A stretch of 23,220 nucleotides of DNA from assembly GCA_003670425.1 (NCBI GenBank), contig QWRL01000015.1, positions 1 to 23,220 of the forward strand, written 5' to 3'. The translations under genes were made by a program, and so were the position numbers. A model generated the notes under the pieces. The model was not told the DNA's origin and made no database searches. It saw only the letters and a program-made list of their open reading frames with translations. Below are positions 13,576-21,399 of the stretch, piece after piece (position 1 is the first letter of the stretch; each line of letters opens with the position of its first letter). The stretch comes from Chloroflexota bacterium (GTDB lineage Bacteria > Chloroflexota > Anaerolineae > Anaerolineales > UBA11657).

Positions 13576-16575
13576 ATGAACAAACCACAACTTTATATTG
13601 GCATGGCACTGGCTGGATTGGGCGGCGCGTATGGTGCCGGCCTTGCGCGTGCCTTGCTGGAGTACGACACCTTGCGCTTTGGCGCACTTGCTGAGCCGTG
13701 GGCGGTGGCAGCGCTGGCGCTGGCTTGCGCGCTGCTGGTGCCATTGGCGGGGCAGCTGGCCAACCAAATTCTGCAGCCCGCGACTGCATCGCAATCAAGC
13801 ACAGCCGATGCCACGGCTGCTGCGTTGACGCAGCTGCCATTGCTGCTGGGTGCGCTCAACGCCGGATTGCCGGATGTAGTGCCGCTGCGCGGCGTGAGCC
13901 TGGCGGCGGGCGGGGCCGCATTGGCGCTGGCAGCGCGGATTGCGCTGCTGCTGCACCAATTGCAGCGCACGCATTGGCTGCAGCGCACAGCACCGCTTGC
14001 GCTGGCACTGCTGGCCGGCGCACTTTTCTGGCGCACGCTTGCGCCGGCTGTTGGCCCGGCGGACACTTTTGAATTTCAAGTGAATGTGCTGCGCCTGGGT
14101 ATCTCGCACGGCAGCGGATACCCGCTCTACATTTTGCTGGCCAGGCTTTTCAGCTGGCTGCCAGTGGGTGGCACGGCGGCTTACCGCATCAATCTTTCGG
14201 CGGCAGCGTTTGGGGCGGGCGCGGTTGCGGCTGCGTATTTTGTGGCGCGGCGCTTGGGCGCGCGCCCGGGCGCTGCCGGTCTGGCTGCGCTGGCGCTGGC
14301 CACCACGGCTGCATTTTGGCAGCGGGCGGTGGAGGCGGAGGTGTACACGCTGCACGTGCTGCTGTTTGGCATGCTGCTGGGCGGGCTGCTTGCGCTGCCG
14401 GCGGGGGCTGCGGGCGCGCCGCAGCTGCGCTGGTTGGCGCTGCTCTTTGGGCTTGCGCTTACAAACCACCTGACAACCGGTGTGCTGCTGCCGGCGCTGC
14501 TGGCTGGTGTGTGGCTGCAGTCGCGCCGCGCAGTTGCAGCGCGCGTGTGGCTGCAATGCCTTGGGCTGCTGCTTTGCGGGCTCGGCGTTTATCTTTACCT
14601 GCCGCTGCGCTGGCCCGCACTAAACAATGGTGAAGTGCTTGGCCTGCAGCAGTTTATGGGATTCTTTACCGGCGCGGAGGCGCACGGCGCGCTGCGGCCG
14701 CTGCAAGCCATCACCGAACCCGGCCGCTACCTGATTGTGGGGCGCAAAGCGCTGGACCAATACGGCTGGGCGGGTGCGCTGCTGGCAGCCTTGGGATTTG
14801 TAAATTTGCTGCGCAACAACTTTCGCGCTGCACTGATCACGCTGCTGGCGTGGGGCGGGGTTGCTGCATTTGCGCTTTCGTTCTATGTGCCGGATCCGGA
14901 CTACTCTGCATTTCTTTTGCCGGCGCATTTTGTGCAGGCACTCTGGATGGCGCTGGGCGTTACGGCAATCACGCGTGTGCGCGCATGGGCAGCCTGGCCG
15001 CAGCTGACGCTGGCGGCGTTTGCGTTGCTGCCGCTGTCTGGTTTGTGGCGCAACTTTGCGCTGGCGGATCAATCTGCAGACTGGCGTGCGGACCGGCAAG
15101 CGCGCAGCACACTGGCGCTGCCACTGCGGCAAGGCGCTGCCATTTTGGCGGACAGCGAGCGCATGCCGCCGCTTTTTTATTTGCAAGTGGCGGAGCATGT
15201 GCGCCCGGACCTGGACATCAGCGTGCTGCCTGATGAAGCCGCGTATCGCAGCGAGCTTGCGGCGCGGCTGGCACGCGGGCAGGCGGTGTACCTTGGGCGT
15301 TATTTGCCGCAAGTGGCTGCGGCGCATGTGCTGCAGTCCGTGGGCGGACTGGTGGAAGTGGATGCGCAGCTGCCGCCGGCACCGGCTGCATTCGTGGCGC
15401 AATTTGGCAGCAATGTGCGGCTGCATGCGGCGCTGGTTGCGGGCCGGCCGACTGCAGGCAGCGCGCTGGCTGTGACGCTGCAATGGTCGGCGCGGCAGCC
15501 GGTGGATGGCAGCTATCTGGTGAACTTTCGGCTGCTGAATGCCGGCGGAGATGTGCTGCAAAGCTGGCCGGGTGCAGTCCCAGTGGGGCGCATGTATCCC
15601 ACCAACGCGTGGCAGCCCGGCGTGCTGATTGCGGACTGGCATGAGCTGCAGCTGGATGCAGCTTTGCCGGGCGGGCAATATGTGCTGCAGGCTGCACTGC
15701 TGCCGGCGTTTGGCAGCGCGGGCCTGGCCGTGCTTGATGGCGGCCAATGGGCGCAGGTGGCGGCGCTGCAAGTGCAGCCGGCTGCGGTTTCGCCGGCGCC
15801 CGCTGCGGCTGCGTTGCAGCGCTACGCGCCAGGCTTGTGGCTGCGCGGTTTTGATGCGCCTGCTTCTGTGCTGCCGGGCGCGCCATTTGATGTGCTGCTG
15901 CATTGGACGCAGCTGACGCAGCCGGCACAGCCTGCGACCGTGGAAGTTTTGGCGGGCAGCGCTGCACCCGTGCTCGTGAACCTGGCAGCGCATGCAGCTG
16001 CGCAGAACTTCACCACGCGGACGCAGCTGCGTGCGCCGGCAGCCTCGGGCGAGTTCACACTGGCGCTGCAAACTCCAGGTGCAAGCGCCACATGCGGCTG
16101 GCTGCAATTGCCGCGCAGCCAGTGCCGGCTGGCGGCGTTGCAGGTAACACTGCGCGGCAACCAGCCGGGTGCCGTGAACTTTGACGGGCAGCTGCTGCTG
16201 GAACAATTTACGGTGCTCACACCGCAGGTGCAGCGCGGCGGCGAAGTGCGCATTGCAGCGCAGTGGTACGCGTTGCGCCAGCCGGCTGCAGACTACACGG
16301 AGTTTGTGCACCTGCTGGGTCCGGATGGGCTGGTGCATGGGCAGGTGGACACCTGGCCCGTGCAGGGCACGCGCCCCACCAGCAGCTGGCAGGCGGGCAG
16401 CACAATTATTGAAGAGCTTGTACTGCGGGTGGCGCCTGATGCGCCGCCCGGGGCATACACAGTGGAGGCGGGCTGGTACTTGCTGGCCACTTTGCAGCGC
16501 CTGCCAGTGCTTGATGCAACGGGCGCAACGATTGACGACAAGCTGCTGACGGGCAGCCTGCAGGTTGCGCCCTAG
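13576..16575 (+). CDS. DUF2723 (GT-C-like) multi-pass membrane protein with exported beta-sandwich modules
   Basis: The 999-residue product has about twelve hydrophobic helices in its first half (about 5-490). The DUF2723 core reads 'PAVGPADTFEFQVNVLRLGISHGSGYPLYILLARLFSWLPVG' across about 158-198, with Asp163 in the place of the catalytic acid of GT-C glycosyltransferases. 'EAEVYTLH' (253-260) and 'LTNHLTTG' (295-302) follow. Residues about 510-595 resemble the small soluble domain after DUF2723. Three beta-sandwich modules follow (about 598-735, 742-855 and 858-997). The last has 'YTEFVHLLGPDG' and 'TSSWQAG', like the modules at 2-952. It may transfer sugars from polyprenyl carriers onto exported protein or glycan; substrate unknown. 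It is inserted between mrdA and minC in the shape operon, 29 bases after mrdA. Confidence 0.88.
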   Translation: MNKPQLYIGMALAGLGGAYGAGLARALLEYDTLRFGALAEPWAVAALALACALLVPLAGQLANQILQPATASQSSTADATAAALTQLPLLLGALNAGLPDVVPLRGVSLAAGGAALALAARIALLLHQLQRTHWLQRTAPLALALLAGALFWRTLAPAVGPADTFEFQVNVLRLGISHGSGYPLYILLARLFSWLPVGGTAAYRINLSAAAFGAGAVAAAYFVARRLGARPGAAGLAALALATTAAFWQRAVEAEVYTLHVLLFGMLLGGLLALPAGAAGAPQLRWLALLFGLALTNHLTTGVLLPALLAGVWLQSRRAVAARVWLQCLGLLLCGLGVYLYLPLRWPALNNGEVLGLQQFMGFFTGAEAHGALRPLQAITEPGRYLIVGRKALDQYGWAGALLAALGFVNLLRNNFRAALITLLAWGGVAAFALSFYVPDPDYSAFLLPAHFVQALWMALGVTAITRVRAWAAWPQLTLAAFALLPLSGLWRNFALADQSADWRADRQARSTLALPLRQGAAILADSERMPPLFYLQVAEHVRPDLDISVLPDEAAYRSELAARLARGQAVYLGRYLPQVAAAHVLQSVGGLVEVDAQLPPAPAAFVAQFGSNVRLHAALVAGRPTAGSALAVTLQWSARQPVDGSYLVNFRLLNAGGDVLQSWPGAVPVGRMYPTNAWQPGVLIADWHELQLDAALPGGQYVLQAALLPAFGSAGLAVLDGGQWAQVAALQVQPAAVSPAPAAAALQRYAPGLWLRGFDAPASVLPGAPFDVLLHWTQLTQPAQPATVEVLAGSAAPVLVNLAAHAAAQNFTTRTQLRAPAASGEFTLALQTPGASATCGWLQLPRSQCRLAALQVTLRGNQPGAVNFDGQLLLEQFTVLTPQVQRGGEVRIAAQWYALRQPAADYTEFVHLLGPDGLVHGQVDTWPVQGTRPTSSWQAGSTIIEELVLRVAPDAPPGAYTVEAGWYLLATLQRLPVLDATGATIDDKLLTGSLQVAP

Positions 16576-16576
16576 C

Positions 16577-16600
16577 GCTTGCCGGCGGCAGCCGCCAAGC
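16577..16600. other. imperfect GC hairpin after the DUF2723 gene
   Basis: GCTTG and CAAGC flank GCGG-CAG-CCGC with a three-base bulge, starting right after the stop at 16575. No T-run follows, so it is at best a weak terminator. The rest of the 16601-16728 gap holds the minC promoter candidate. Confidence 0.3.
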
Positions 16601-16681
16601 GGGCGGGCGCCGCTGCCAGCGCGCGGACAAACTACCACAAGCGCGTAAACTCCACAAAATTCAGGGTCTTGAGGCCCGAAG

Positions 16682-16708
16682 TTGCAAGCCCCAACTCGCT
16701 GCTATACT
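16682..16708 (+). promoter_or_regulatory. promoter candidate for minCDE-rodA
   Basis: TATACT (16703-16708) is preceded by TG at 16700-16701, giving the extended -10 TGCTATACT. A poor -35, TTGCAA (16682-16687), sits 15 bases upstream; extended -10 promoters need little -35. The start would be near 16715, leaving a leader of about 14 bases with no Shine-Dalgarno before the minC ATG at 16729. Confidence 0.5.
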
Positions 16709-16728
16709 TGCCGACCGTCCCAATAGCC

Positions 16729-17424
16729 ATGAGCGAGTTAATTGCAGTCAAAGGAATACAAGAGGGTTTGCTCGTCACGCTGCCCTCGGGCGCATGGGCA
16801 GACTTGGAGCCGGCGCTGTACGCACGCATGCAGGAGGAAGATCAGTTCTTTCGCGGTGCGCGCATTATTTTGCAGGTGGGCAAACGCGAGATGAAGGCGG
16901 CCGACCTTGGGCGCTTGCGCGACAAGTTTGGCGACCTGGAAATTAACCTGACGGCAGTATTGAGCGAGGCGCGCTTGACGCAGCAGGCTGCGAAGGCGCT
17001 GGGCTTGCAAACGCAGCTTGCGAAAACTCCGGCAAGCGTGGCGGCCGCTGCTGCGGCAAAGCTGGAGCCGGGCATCAGCATGGCGGCGTTGATGCAGCAA
17101 ACGCTGCGTTCCGGGCGCACCATAAACCATGCCGGGCATGTGGTGGTAATTGGCGACGTAAATCCCGGCGCAGAAATTCTGGCCGGTGGCAGCGTGGTGG
17201 TATGGGGCCGTTTGTACGGCGTGGTGCATGCCGGTGCGGCCGGCGATCCAGAAGCGATGGTGTGCGCGCTGGATCTTTCGCCACAGCAGCTGCGCATTGG
17301 AAAATTGATCACCACCTCGCCGGTGCGGCGCGGGCAGCCGGAGCCGGAGATGGCGCACATTCGAGACGGCCAGATTGTGGCCGAGCGCTGGGTGCCCAAG
17401 GATAAATTCAAGCGCCTCACTTGA
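16729..17424 (+). CDS. minC: septum site-determining protein MinC
   Basis: MinC is the FtsZ-polymerisation inhibitor of the Min system, recruited to the membrane by MinD. The 231-residue product has an N-terminal FtsZ-binding domain (about 1-100, starting MSELIAVKGIQEGLLVTLP). A variable Ala-rich linker (about 103-115) leads to the C-terminal beta-helix that dimerises and binds MinD. Its signature is clear: 'TLRSGRTINHAGHVVVIGDVNPGAEILAGGSVVVWGRLYGVVHAGAAGD' over about 124-172. ATG 16729 is chosen because the domain begins there and the promoter lies just upstream; an upstream in-frame ATG at 16579 would add 50 unrelated residues. The minD start follows by 25 bases. A perfect hairpin wraps the stop codon (17413-17428). 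Confidence 0.95.
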   Translation: MSELIAVKGIQEGLLVTLPSGAWADLEPALYARMQEEDQFFRGARIILQVGKREMKAADLGRLRDKFGDLEINLTAVLSEARLTQQAAKALGLQTQLAKTPASVAAAAAAKLEPGISMAALMQQTLRSGRTINHAGHVVVIGDVNPGAEILAGGSVVVWGRLYGVVHAGAAGDPEAMVCALDLSPQQLRIGKLITTSPVRRGQPEPEMAHIRDGQIVAERWVPKDKFKRLT

Positions 17425-17428
17425 GGCG
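17413..17428 (+). other. hairpin spanning the minC stop codon
   Basis: CGCCTCA (17413-17419) and TGAGGCG (17422-17428) pair perfectly, with the TGA stop in the 3' arm and only two loop bases, so in practice about six pairs form. It lies 11-16 bases before the minD Shine-Dalgarno. A ribosome finishing minC would open it, which could couple minC and minD translation. Confidence 0.35.
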
Positions 17429-17449
17429 GTACGCGGAGAAGGAGCAGGC

Positions 17450-18253
17450 ATGGCAGCGAAAGTAATTACCGTAACCTCCGGCAAGGGGGGAGTGGGCAAA
17501 ACCACAACGGTCGCCAATGTGGCGGCGGCACTGGCGGCTGAAGGGCAGCGTGTGGTTTGCATTGACCTGGACATTGGCCTGCGCAACCTGGATGTGGTGC
17601 TGGGCCTTGAGAACCGCATTGTGTACGACCTGGTGCATGTGGTGGAGAAATCCTGCCGCCTGCGCCAGGCAATGATCAAAGACAAGCGCGTGCCCGAGCT
17701 GTACCTGATTCCGGCAGCGCAAACGCGCGATAAATCTGCGGTGACCCCGGAAGACATGGTGCGCGTGTGCGACGAGCTGCGCGCCGATTTTGATTTTGTG
17801 TTTTTGGATTGCCCGGCTGGCATCGAGGGCGGCTTTCGCAACGCGCTGGCGCCGGCGGACAAGGTGCTTGTGGTTACAAACCCGGAAGTGGCAGCCGTGC
17901 GCGATGCAGACCGCATCATCGGGCTGGTGGAGGCGGACCAAAAGGGGCCGGCGCAGCTGATCTTGAACCGCTATCGTTATGCAATGGTGCAGCGCGGCGA
18001 GATGCTCAGCATCGAAGACGTGCTCGACATTTTGGCCATTGACCTGATTGGCGTGGTGCCGGAAGACCCCGATGTGATTACCGCCGGCAACATGGGCAGC
18101 CCGGCCTCGCTCAACAAGGAGCTGGCAGTGGGGCAGGCGTACCGCGATATTGCCGCGCGCTTGCTGGGCCGCGATGTGCCGTTCATGTCATTGAAGCCCA
18201 AGAGCTGGTACGAAAAACTGGGATCCTTCCTAAACGGAGGTACTACCGAATGA
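17450..18253 (+). CDS. minD: septum site-determining ATPase MinD
   Basis: MinD is the membrane-associated ATPase that carries MinC to the membrane and oscillates with MinE. The 267-residue product has the deviant Walker A motif GKGGVGKTT (11-19), 'IDLDIGLRNLDVVLGLENR' (switch I region), 'FDFVFLDCPAGIEGGF' (Walker B) and the terminal amphipathic helix (about 250-262, KSWYEKLGSFLN) that binds the membrane. The ATG at 17450 has AAGGAG five bases upstream, one of the best ribosome-binding sites in the window; an upstream in-frame start at 17375 lies inside minC. The gene overlaps minE by ATGA, with minE's GGAGG inside the last codons of minD. Confidence 0.97.
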   Translation: MAAKVITVTSGKGGVGKTTTVANVAAALAAEGQRVVCIDLDIGLRNLDVVLGLENRIVYDLVHVVEKSCRLRQAMIKDKRVPELYLIPAAQTRDKSAVTPEDMVRVCDELRADFDFVFLDCPAGIEGGFRNALAPADKVLVVTNPEVAAVRDADRIIGLVEADQKGPAQLILNRYRYAMVQRGEMLSIEDVLDILAIDLIGVVPEDPDVITAGNMGSPASLNKELAVGQAYRDIAARLLGRDVPFMSLKPKSWYEKLGSFLNGGTTE

Positions 18254-18558
18254 CCAGCGATTGGAGCACATCGATGCAATCAACGTTTGACAAGCTGCTT
18301 GGCCGCAAGCGCAGCGCCAAGAATGCTGCGAGCCGCATCAAGGCGATTTTGGTTTACGACCGCACGGACCTCAACCCCGCGATTTTAGAGAAAATGAAAG
18401 AGGAAATTATTGCGGTGATCGCCAAGTATGCGGCCGTTGATATTGACCGGGTAGCTGTTAAGATGGTGCTTGACCATCACGCCCAGTGTTTGACCGCAGA
18501 AATTCCGCTGGGCACAGTGACCGCGCGTGCCAAGCGCCACGATACTTCCCCGGCTTAG
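18250..18558 (+). CDS. minE: cell division topological specificity factor MinE
   Basis: MinE stimulates MinD ATP hydrolysis and confines MinC/MinD to the cell poles. The 102-residue product has the N-terminal amphipathic segment 'FDKLLGRKR' (13-21), the MinD-contact helix 'RIKAILVYDRTDLNP' (29-43), 'MKEEIIAVIAKYAAVDIDRVAVKMV' and the terminal beta-strand 'TAEIPLG' (82-88). The first ATG (18250) overlaps the minD stop and has GGAGG nine bases upstream. A second in-frame ATG at 18274 has GGAG seven bases upstream and would give a 94-residue protein starting MQSTFDKLLGRK, closer to the canonical MinE N-terminus; both could be used. The C-terminal 14 residues are an unusual basic extension. Confidence 0.93.
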   Translation: MTSDWSTSMQSTFDKLLGRKRSAKNAASRIKAILVYDRTDLNPAILEKMKEEIIAVIAKYAAVDIDRVAVKMVLDHHAQCLTAEIPLGTVTARAKRHDTSPA

Positions 18559-18567
18559 ACCGCACTA

Positions 18568-19707
18568 ATGGCGCCGCTCGGGCGCATGTCCGTCTTGCGC
18601 GGCGCGCGCGCCGGTGCGCGCGGCCTGTGGCAGCAGTTTGATGTGCTGCTGCTGGCCCTCACCGCGCTGCTGGTTCTTTTTGGAATTGTGATGATCCGCT
18701 CCAGTGCGGCTGGCAGTCCCAGCCTGGAAGGGCTGGCAGCACGCCAGGCCCAATATGCGCTGGCTGGCGCTGTGGTGGTGGCTCTCGGTCCCTTCGTCAA
18801 CTACAAAACTCTACTGGGCCTCTCCGGTTACTTCTATGTGGCTGCAGTGCTTTTGCTGGGCGCCATTTTGGCTGTGGGGCTAACCGCGTTTGGCGCGCAG
18901 CGCTGGTTCGATTTTTTCGGCCTGTTTTTTGTGCAGCCCGCAGAGGTGGTGAAGATTGGCAGCGTGGTGTGGCTGGCAAGCTTTTTTGCGCGCCGGCGCG
19001 AGCAGCTGCTGCAGTTTCGCTGGGTGTTCGCGTCGCTGATGTATGCGGGCGTGCCCGTGGTAATGGTGCTGCTGCAGCCAAACTTGAGCACCGCTGCCAT
19101 GCTTGGTTTCATCTGGTTTGGCATTGCGTGGGCGGCTGGTTTGCGCTGGACGCACCTGGGCATGCTGGCGCTGATGGGGGCGGGCAGCCTGCCGCTGCTG
19201 TGGCTGGGATTGGTGCCGTACCAGCGCGCCCGCATCGCAAATTTCCTGTTTCCGGATGCGGCCGGCGGCGCGCGCTACAACGTGGAACAGGCGCTCATCA
19301 GCATCGGCTCGGGCGGCTGGCTGGGGCAGGGCTACGGCCAGTCTTCGCAGGTGCAGCTGCGCTTCCTCAAGGTGCGCCACACAGATTTTATTTTTTCCGC
19401 AAGTGCGGCGGAGTTTGGTTTTGTGGGCGCACTGATTTTGCTTGCGCTGCTGGCATTGCTTGTACTGCGCCTGTTGCAGATTGCGCGCCAGTCTGATGAT
19501 GCCTTTGGCGCCTACCTGTGCTACGGCCTGGCGACGCTGTTCTTTGTGCAGACAGTGCTGAATGTAAGCGTGAACCTGAACTTGTTTCCAGTGGCCGGGC
19601 TGCCGCTGCCCTTTGTGAGCTACGGCGGCAGCGCGCTGGTGGCGGCAGCGCTGGGCATTGCCATTGCGCTAAGTGTTAACGCGCACCGCAACCCGCGCAA
19701 GTTTTAG
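18568..19707 (+). CDS. rodA: SEDS-family peptidoglycan glycosyltransferase RodA
   Basis: RodA polymerises lipid II into glycan strands for side-wall growth, paired with PBP2. The 379-residue product has about ten membrane helices. SEDS landmarks are 'GAQRWFDFFGLFFVQPAEVVKIGSVVWLASFFARR' (about 110-144), 'LLQPNLSTAAMLG' (170-182), 'YNVEQALISIGSGGWLGQGYGQSSQ' (about 240-264), the catalytic-site Asp273 in RHTDFIFSASAAEFGF, and the terminal 'NLNLFPVAGLPLPFVSYGGSALVA'. I call RodA rather than FtsW by context: it sits in the same run of genes as mreC, mreD and mrdA and no ftsI or mur gene is present. It starts nine bases after minE and has no clear Shine-Dalgarno; ATG 18586 is an alternative. gltX follows after 38 bases. 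Confidence 0.92.
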   Translation: MAPLGRMSVLRGARAGARGLWQQFDVLLLALTALLVLFGIVMIRSSAAGSPSLEGLAARQAQYALAGAVVVALGPFVNYKTLLGLSGYFYVAAVLLLGAILAVGLTAFGAQRWFDFFGLFFVQPAEVVKIGSVVWLASFFARRREQLLQFRWVFASLMYAGVPVVMVLLQPNLSTAAMLGFIWFGIAWAAGLRWTHLGMLALMGAGSLPLLWLGLVPYQRARIANFLFPDAAGGARYNVEQALISIGSGGWLGQGYGQSSQVQLRFLKVRHTDFIFSASAAEFGFVGALILLALLALLVLRLLQIARQSDDAFGAYLCYGLATLFFVQTVLNVSVNLNLFPVAGLPLPFVSYGGSALVAAALGIAIALSVNAHRNPRKF

Positions 19708-19745
19708 GGCTGCGCCTTGCTGCACCGCTGCCCGCCGGATTTACG

Positions 19746-21233
19746 ATGACGATGCAACCTGTGCGTGTGCGTTTTGCGCCGTCGCCCACCGGCTTTTTGC
19801 ACATTGGCGGCGCGCGCACTGCGCTCTACAACTATTTGCTGGCGCGCCAGACTGGCGGCAGCTTTGTGCTGCGTATCGAAGACACGGACCAGGAGCGCCT
19901 GGTGCCCGGCGCATTTGAAAACATGCTGGCCGGGCTGCGCTGGCTGGGACTGCAATGGGACGAAGGCCCGCAAGTGGGCGGGGCGCATGCGCCCTATGTG
20001 CAATCGGAGCGCGCGGCATTGCACCGCGCGCGCGCAGAGCAGCTGGTGCTGGCGGGGCAGGCATACCACTGCTTTTGCACGCGCGAGCGGCTGGATGCGC
20101 TGCGCACAGAGCAGCGCGTGCTGAAGCGGCCGCCGCGTTATGACGGCCAATGCCGCAATCTGGCGCCCGCCGTGGCAGCGCAATTGCGCGCCGCCGGCAC
20201 ACCGGCCGTCATCCGCTTCAAGACTCCCGCAGATGGCAGCACCACGGTTACCGATGCCATTCGCGGCGACATCACGGTGCAGAACAGCACAATCGACGAC
20301 TTCATCATTCTCAAGTCTGACGGCTTGTCGCTTTACCATCTGGCTGCGATGGCGGACGACCATGCCATGGGCATCACGCATGTGATCCGCGCAGATGAGT
20401 GGCTGCCCAGCCTGCCAAAGCATGCGCTCATCCTGCGCGCGTTTGGCTGGCCGGAGCCGGTGTGGTGCCACCTTTCCGTGTTTCGCAAACCCAGCGGCAA
20501 GGGCAAGATGAGCAAGCGCGATGCCGCCGAACTGCGCGGCAGCGAGGGCCACTCCATTTTTGTGCATGAGCTGCGCGAGATCGGCTACCTGCCCGCGGCC
20601 GTGCTGAACTGGCTGGCGCTGATGGGCTGGAGTTATGACGATCAGAAGGAAGACTTTGACATGGCGGAGCTGGTGCGCTGCTTTAGCCTGGCGCGTGTGA
20701 ACCCGGCAGCCGCCGCAGTCAACTTTGAAAAGCTGGACCACTTTCAGGGTGTGCATTTGCGGCGCATGCTGCCGCAGGAATTGGCCGCTGCGCTCGTGCC
20801 TTACTTTATGGCAGCCGGTTTGCCGGCGGACCCAAGCTTGCTGGAGCGCATCGTGCCGCTCATTCAGGAGCGCATCACCACGTTTGAAGATGCGCCGCCG
20901 CTTGCCGGATTCTTCTTTCGCGAGTCCGTGGATTGCAACAGCGCGGATCTGCTGGTCAAGGATAAAACGGCGGGAGAGTCGGCTGTGGTTTTGCAGCGTG
21001 CGCATGCGGTGCTGGCCGCGCTGCCCACGGCGCAGCACAGCGCAGCGAACGCCGCACTTGCAGCGCTGGCTGCGGAGCTGGAGCTGAAGCCGGGCCAGTT
21101 GTTTAGCCCGCTGCGCATGGCGGTCACCGGGCAAAAGGTGAGCCCGCCGCTGTTTGAAACAATGGAGCTGCTTGGGCGCGATGTTGTGCTGGCACGGATT
21201 AGCGCAGCCACGCAGCTGCTGCTGGCGGATTGA
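19746..21233 (+). CDS. gltX: glutamyl-tRNA synthetase
   Basis: Class I aminoacyl-tRNA synthetase that charges tRNA-Glu and, in bacteria without GlnRS, also tRNA-Gln as the first step of the amidotransferase route. The 495 residues have the HIGH-type motif 'APSPTGFLHIGGARTAL' (11-27), RIEDTDQER (43-51) and 'CFC' (109-111) with a distal YDGQC (132-136), the zinc-binding style seen in many GluRS. 'IRADEWLPSLPKH' and the KMSKS-type KMSKR (254-258) follow, then the helical anticodon-binding domain. The first codon is ATG 19746, with a second ATG two codons later; no Shine-Dalgarno is visible. tRNA-Gln lies 49 bases downstream on the same strand, which fits, but does not prove, a non-discriminating enzyme. 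Confidence 0.97.
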   Translation: MTMQPVRVRFAPSPTGFLHIGGARTALYNYLLARQTGGSFVLRIEDTDQERLVPGAFENMLAGLRWLGLQWDEGPQVGGAHAPYVQSERAALHRARAEQLVLAGQAYHCFCTRERLDALRTEQRVLKRPPRYDGQCRNLAPAVAAQLRAAGTPAVIRFKTPADGSTTVTDAIRGDITVQNSTIDDFIILKSDGLSLYHLAAMADDHAMGITHVIRADEWLPSLPKHALILRAFGWPEPVWCHLSVFRKPSGKGKMSKRDAAELRGSEGHSIFVHELREIGYLPAAVLNWLALMGWSYDDQKEDFDMAELVRCFSLARVNPAAAAVNFEKLDHFQGVHLRRMLPQELAAALVPYFMAAGLPADPSLLERIVPLIQERITTFEDAPPLAGFFFRESVDCNSADLLVKDKTAGESAVVLQRAHAVLAALPTAQHSAANAALAALAAELELKPGQLFSPLRMAVTGQKVSPPLFETMELLGRDVVLARISAATQLLLAD

Positions 21234-21264
21234 TGCGGGGTTGGGGCAGTCTTTGGCGGGCTTG

Positions 21265-21273
21265 TGATATTAT
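21265..21273 (+). promoter_or_regulatory. extended -10 promoter for tRNA-Gln
   Basis: TGATATTAT is a full extended -10 element (TGn plus TATTAT at 21268-21273), the centre of the palindrome TGATATTATCA. A start near 21280 sits three bases before the tRNA. No -35 is well spaced. It follows the gltX stop by about 30 bases, so the tRNA can be made independently of gltX. Confidence 0.55.
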
Positions 21274-21282
21274 CAGGAAAAT

Positions 21283-21353
21283 TGGGGGATAGTTTAGTGG
21301 TAGAACTACGGACTCTGACTCCGTCAGCCTAGGTTCGAATCCTGGTCCCCCAG
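21283..21353 (+). tRNA. tRNA-Gln (anticodon CTG)
   Basis: All arms fold. The acceptor is TGGGGGA/TCCCCCA (21283-21289 with 21346-21352), the D stem GTTT/GAAC, the anticodon stem ACGGA/TCCGT around loop CTCTGAC (anticodon CTG, reading CAG codons). The variable loop has four bases, and the T stem CTAGG/CCTGG holds loop TTCGAAT. The discriminator is G at 21353. The next three bases are CCT, so CCA is not encoded and must be added by the CCA enzyme. The T1-A72 end pair is a known feature of bacterial tRNA-Gln. Confidence 0.96.
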
Positions 21354-21357
21354 CCTG

Positions 21358-21383
21358 AAGCCCGCCATCTGGCGGGCTTTTTT
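21358..21383 (+). terminator. intrinsic terminator after tRNA-Gln
   Basis: GCCCGCC (21360-21366) pairs perfectly with GGCGGGC (21371-21377) around ATCT, followed by six Ts (21378-21383). It starts a few bases after the tRNA 3' end. Confidence 0.93.
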
Positions 21384-21390
21384 CTTGCGC

Positions 21391-21399
21391 TGTTATACT
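21391..21399 (+). promoter_or_regulatory. extended -10 promoter for the aminotransferase gene
   Basis: TGTTATACT (TGn plus TATACT at 21394-21399) lies eight bases after the T-run of the preceding terminator. A start near 21406 leaves a leader of about 20 bases with AAGGAG at 21414-21419, seven bases before the ATG. The element is flanked by the inverted repeat TGCGC/GCGCA (21386-21390, 21400-21404), a possible operator. Confidence 0.55.

Noticed and set aside
11828..13840. Open frame of 670 codons on the minus strand, antisense to mrdA
   Set aside because: It is rich in His, Arg, Gln and Ala with no domain, and mrdA on the other strand has all three transpeptidase motifs. Long antisense frames are expected at this GC content.
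14620..16638. Open frame of 672 codons on the minus strand, antisense to the DUF2723 gene
   Set aside because: Same low-complexity Arg/Gln/His composition and no ribosome-binding site; it is a shadow of the recognised membrane protein.
16738..17919. Open frame of 393 codons on the minus strand, across minC and minD
   Set aside because: It crosses two well-identified genes and their intergenic gap; the product is Ser/Thr/Arg-rich without domains.
19704..21134. Open frame of 476 codons on the minus strand, antisense to gltX
   Set aside because: gltX is unmistakable on the + strand, and the antisense product has no recognisable motif.
21240..21265. GGCGGGCTT before the tRNA, repeated in the terminator's 3' arm
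   Set aside because: A nine-base match in GC-rich DNA is not enough to call a repeat or an attachment site, and no integrase is nearby.
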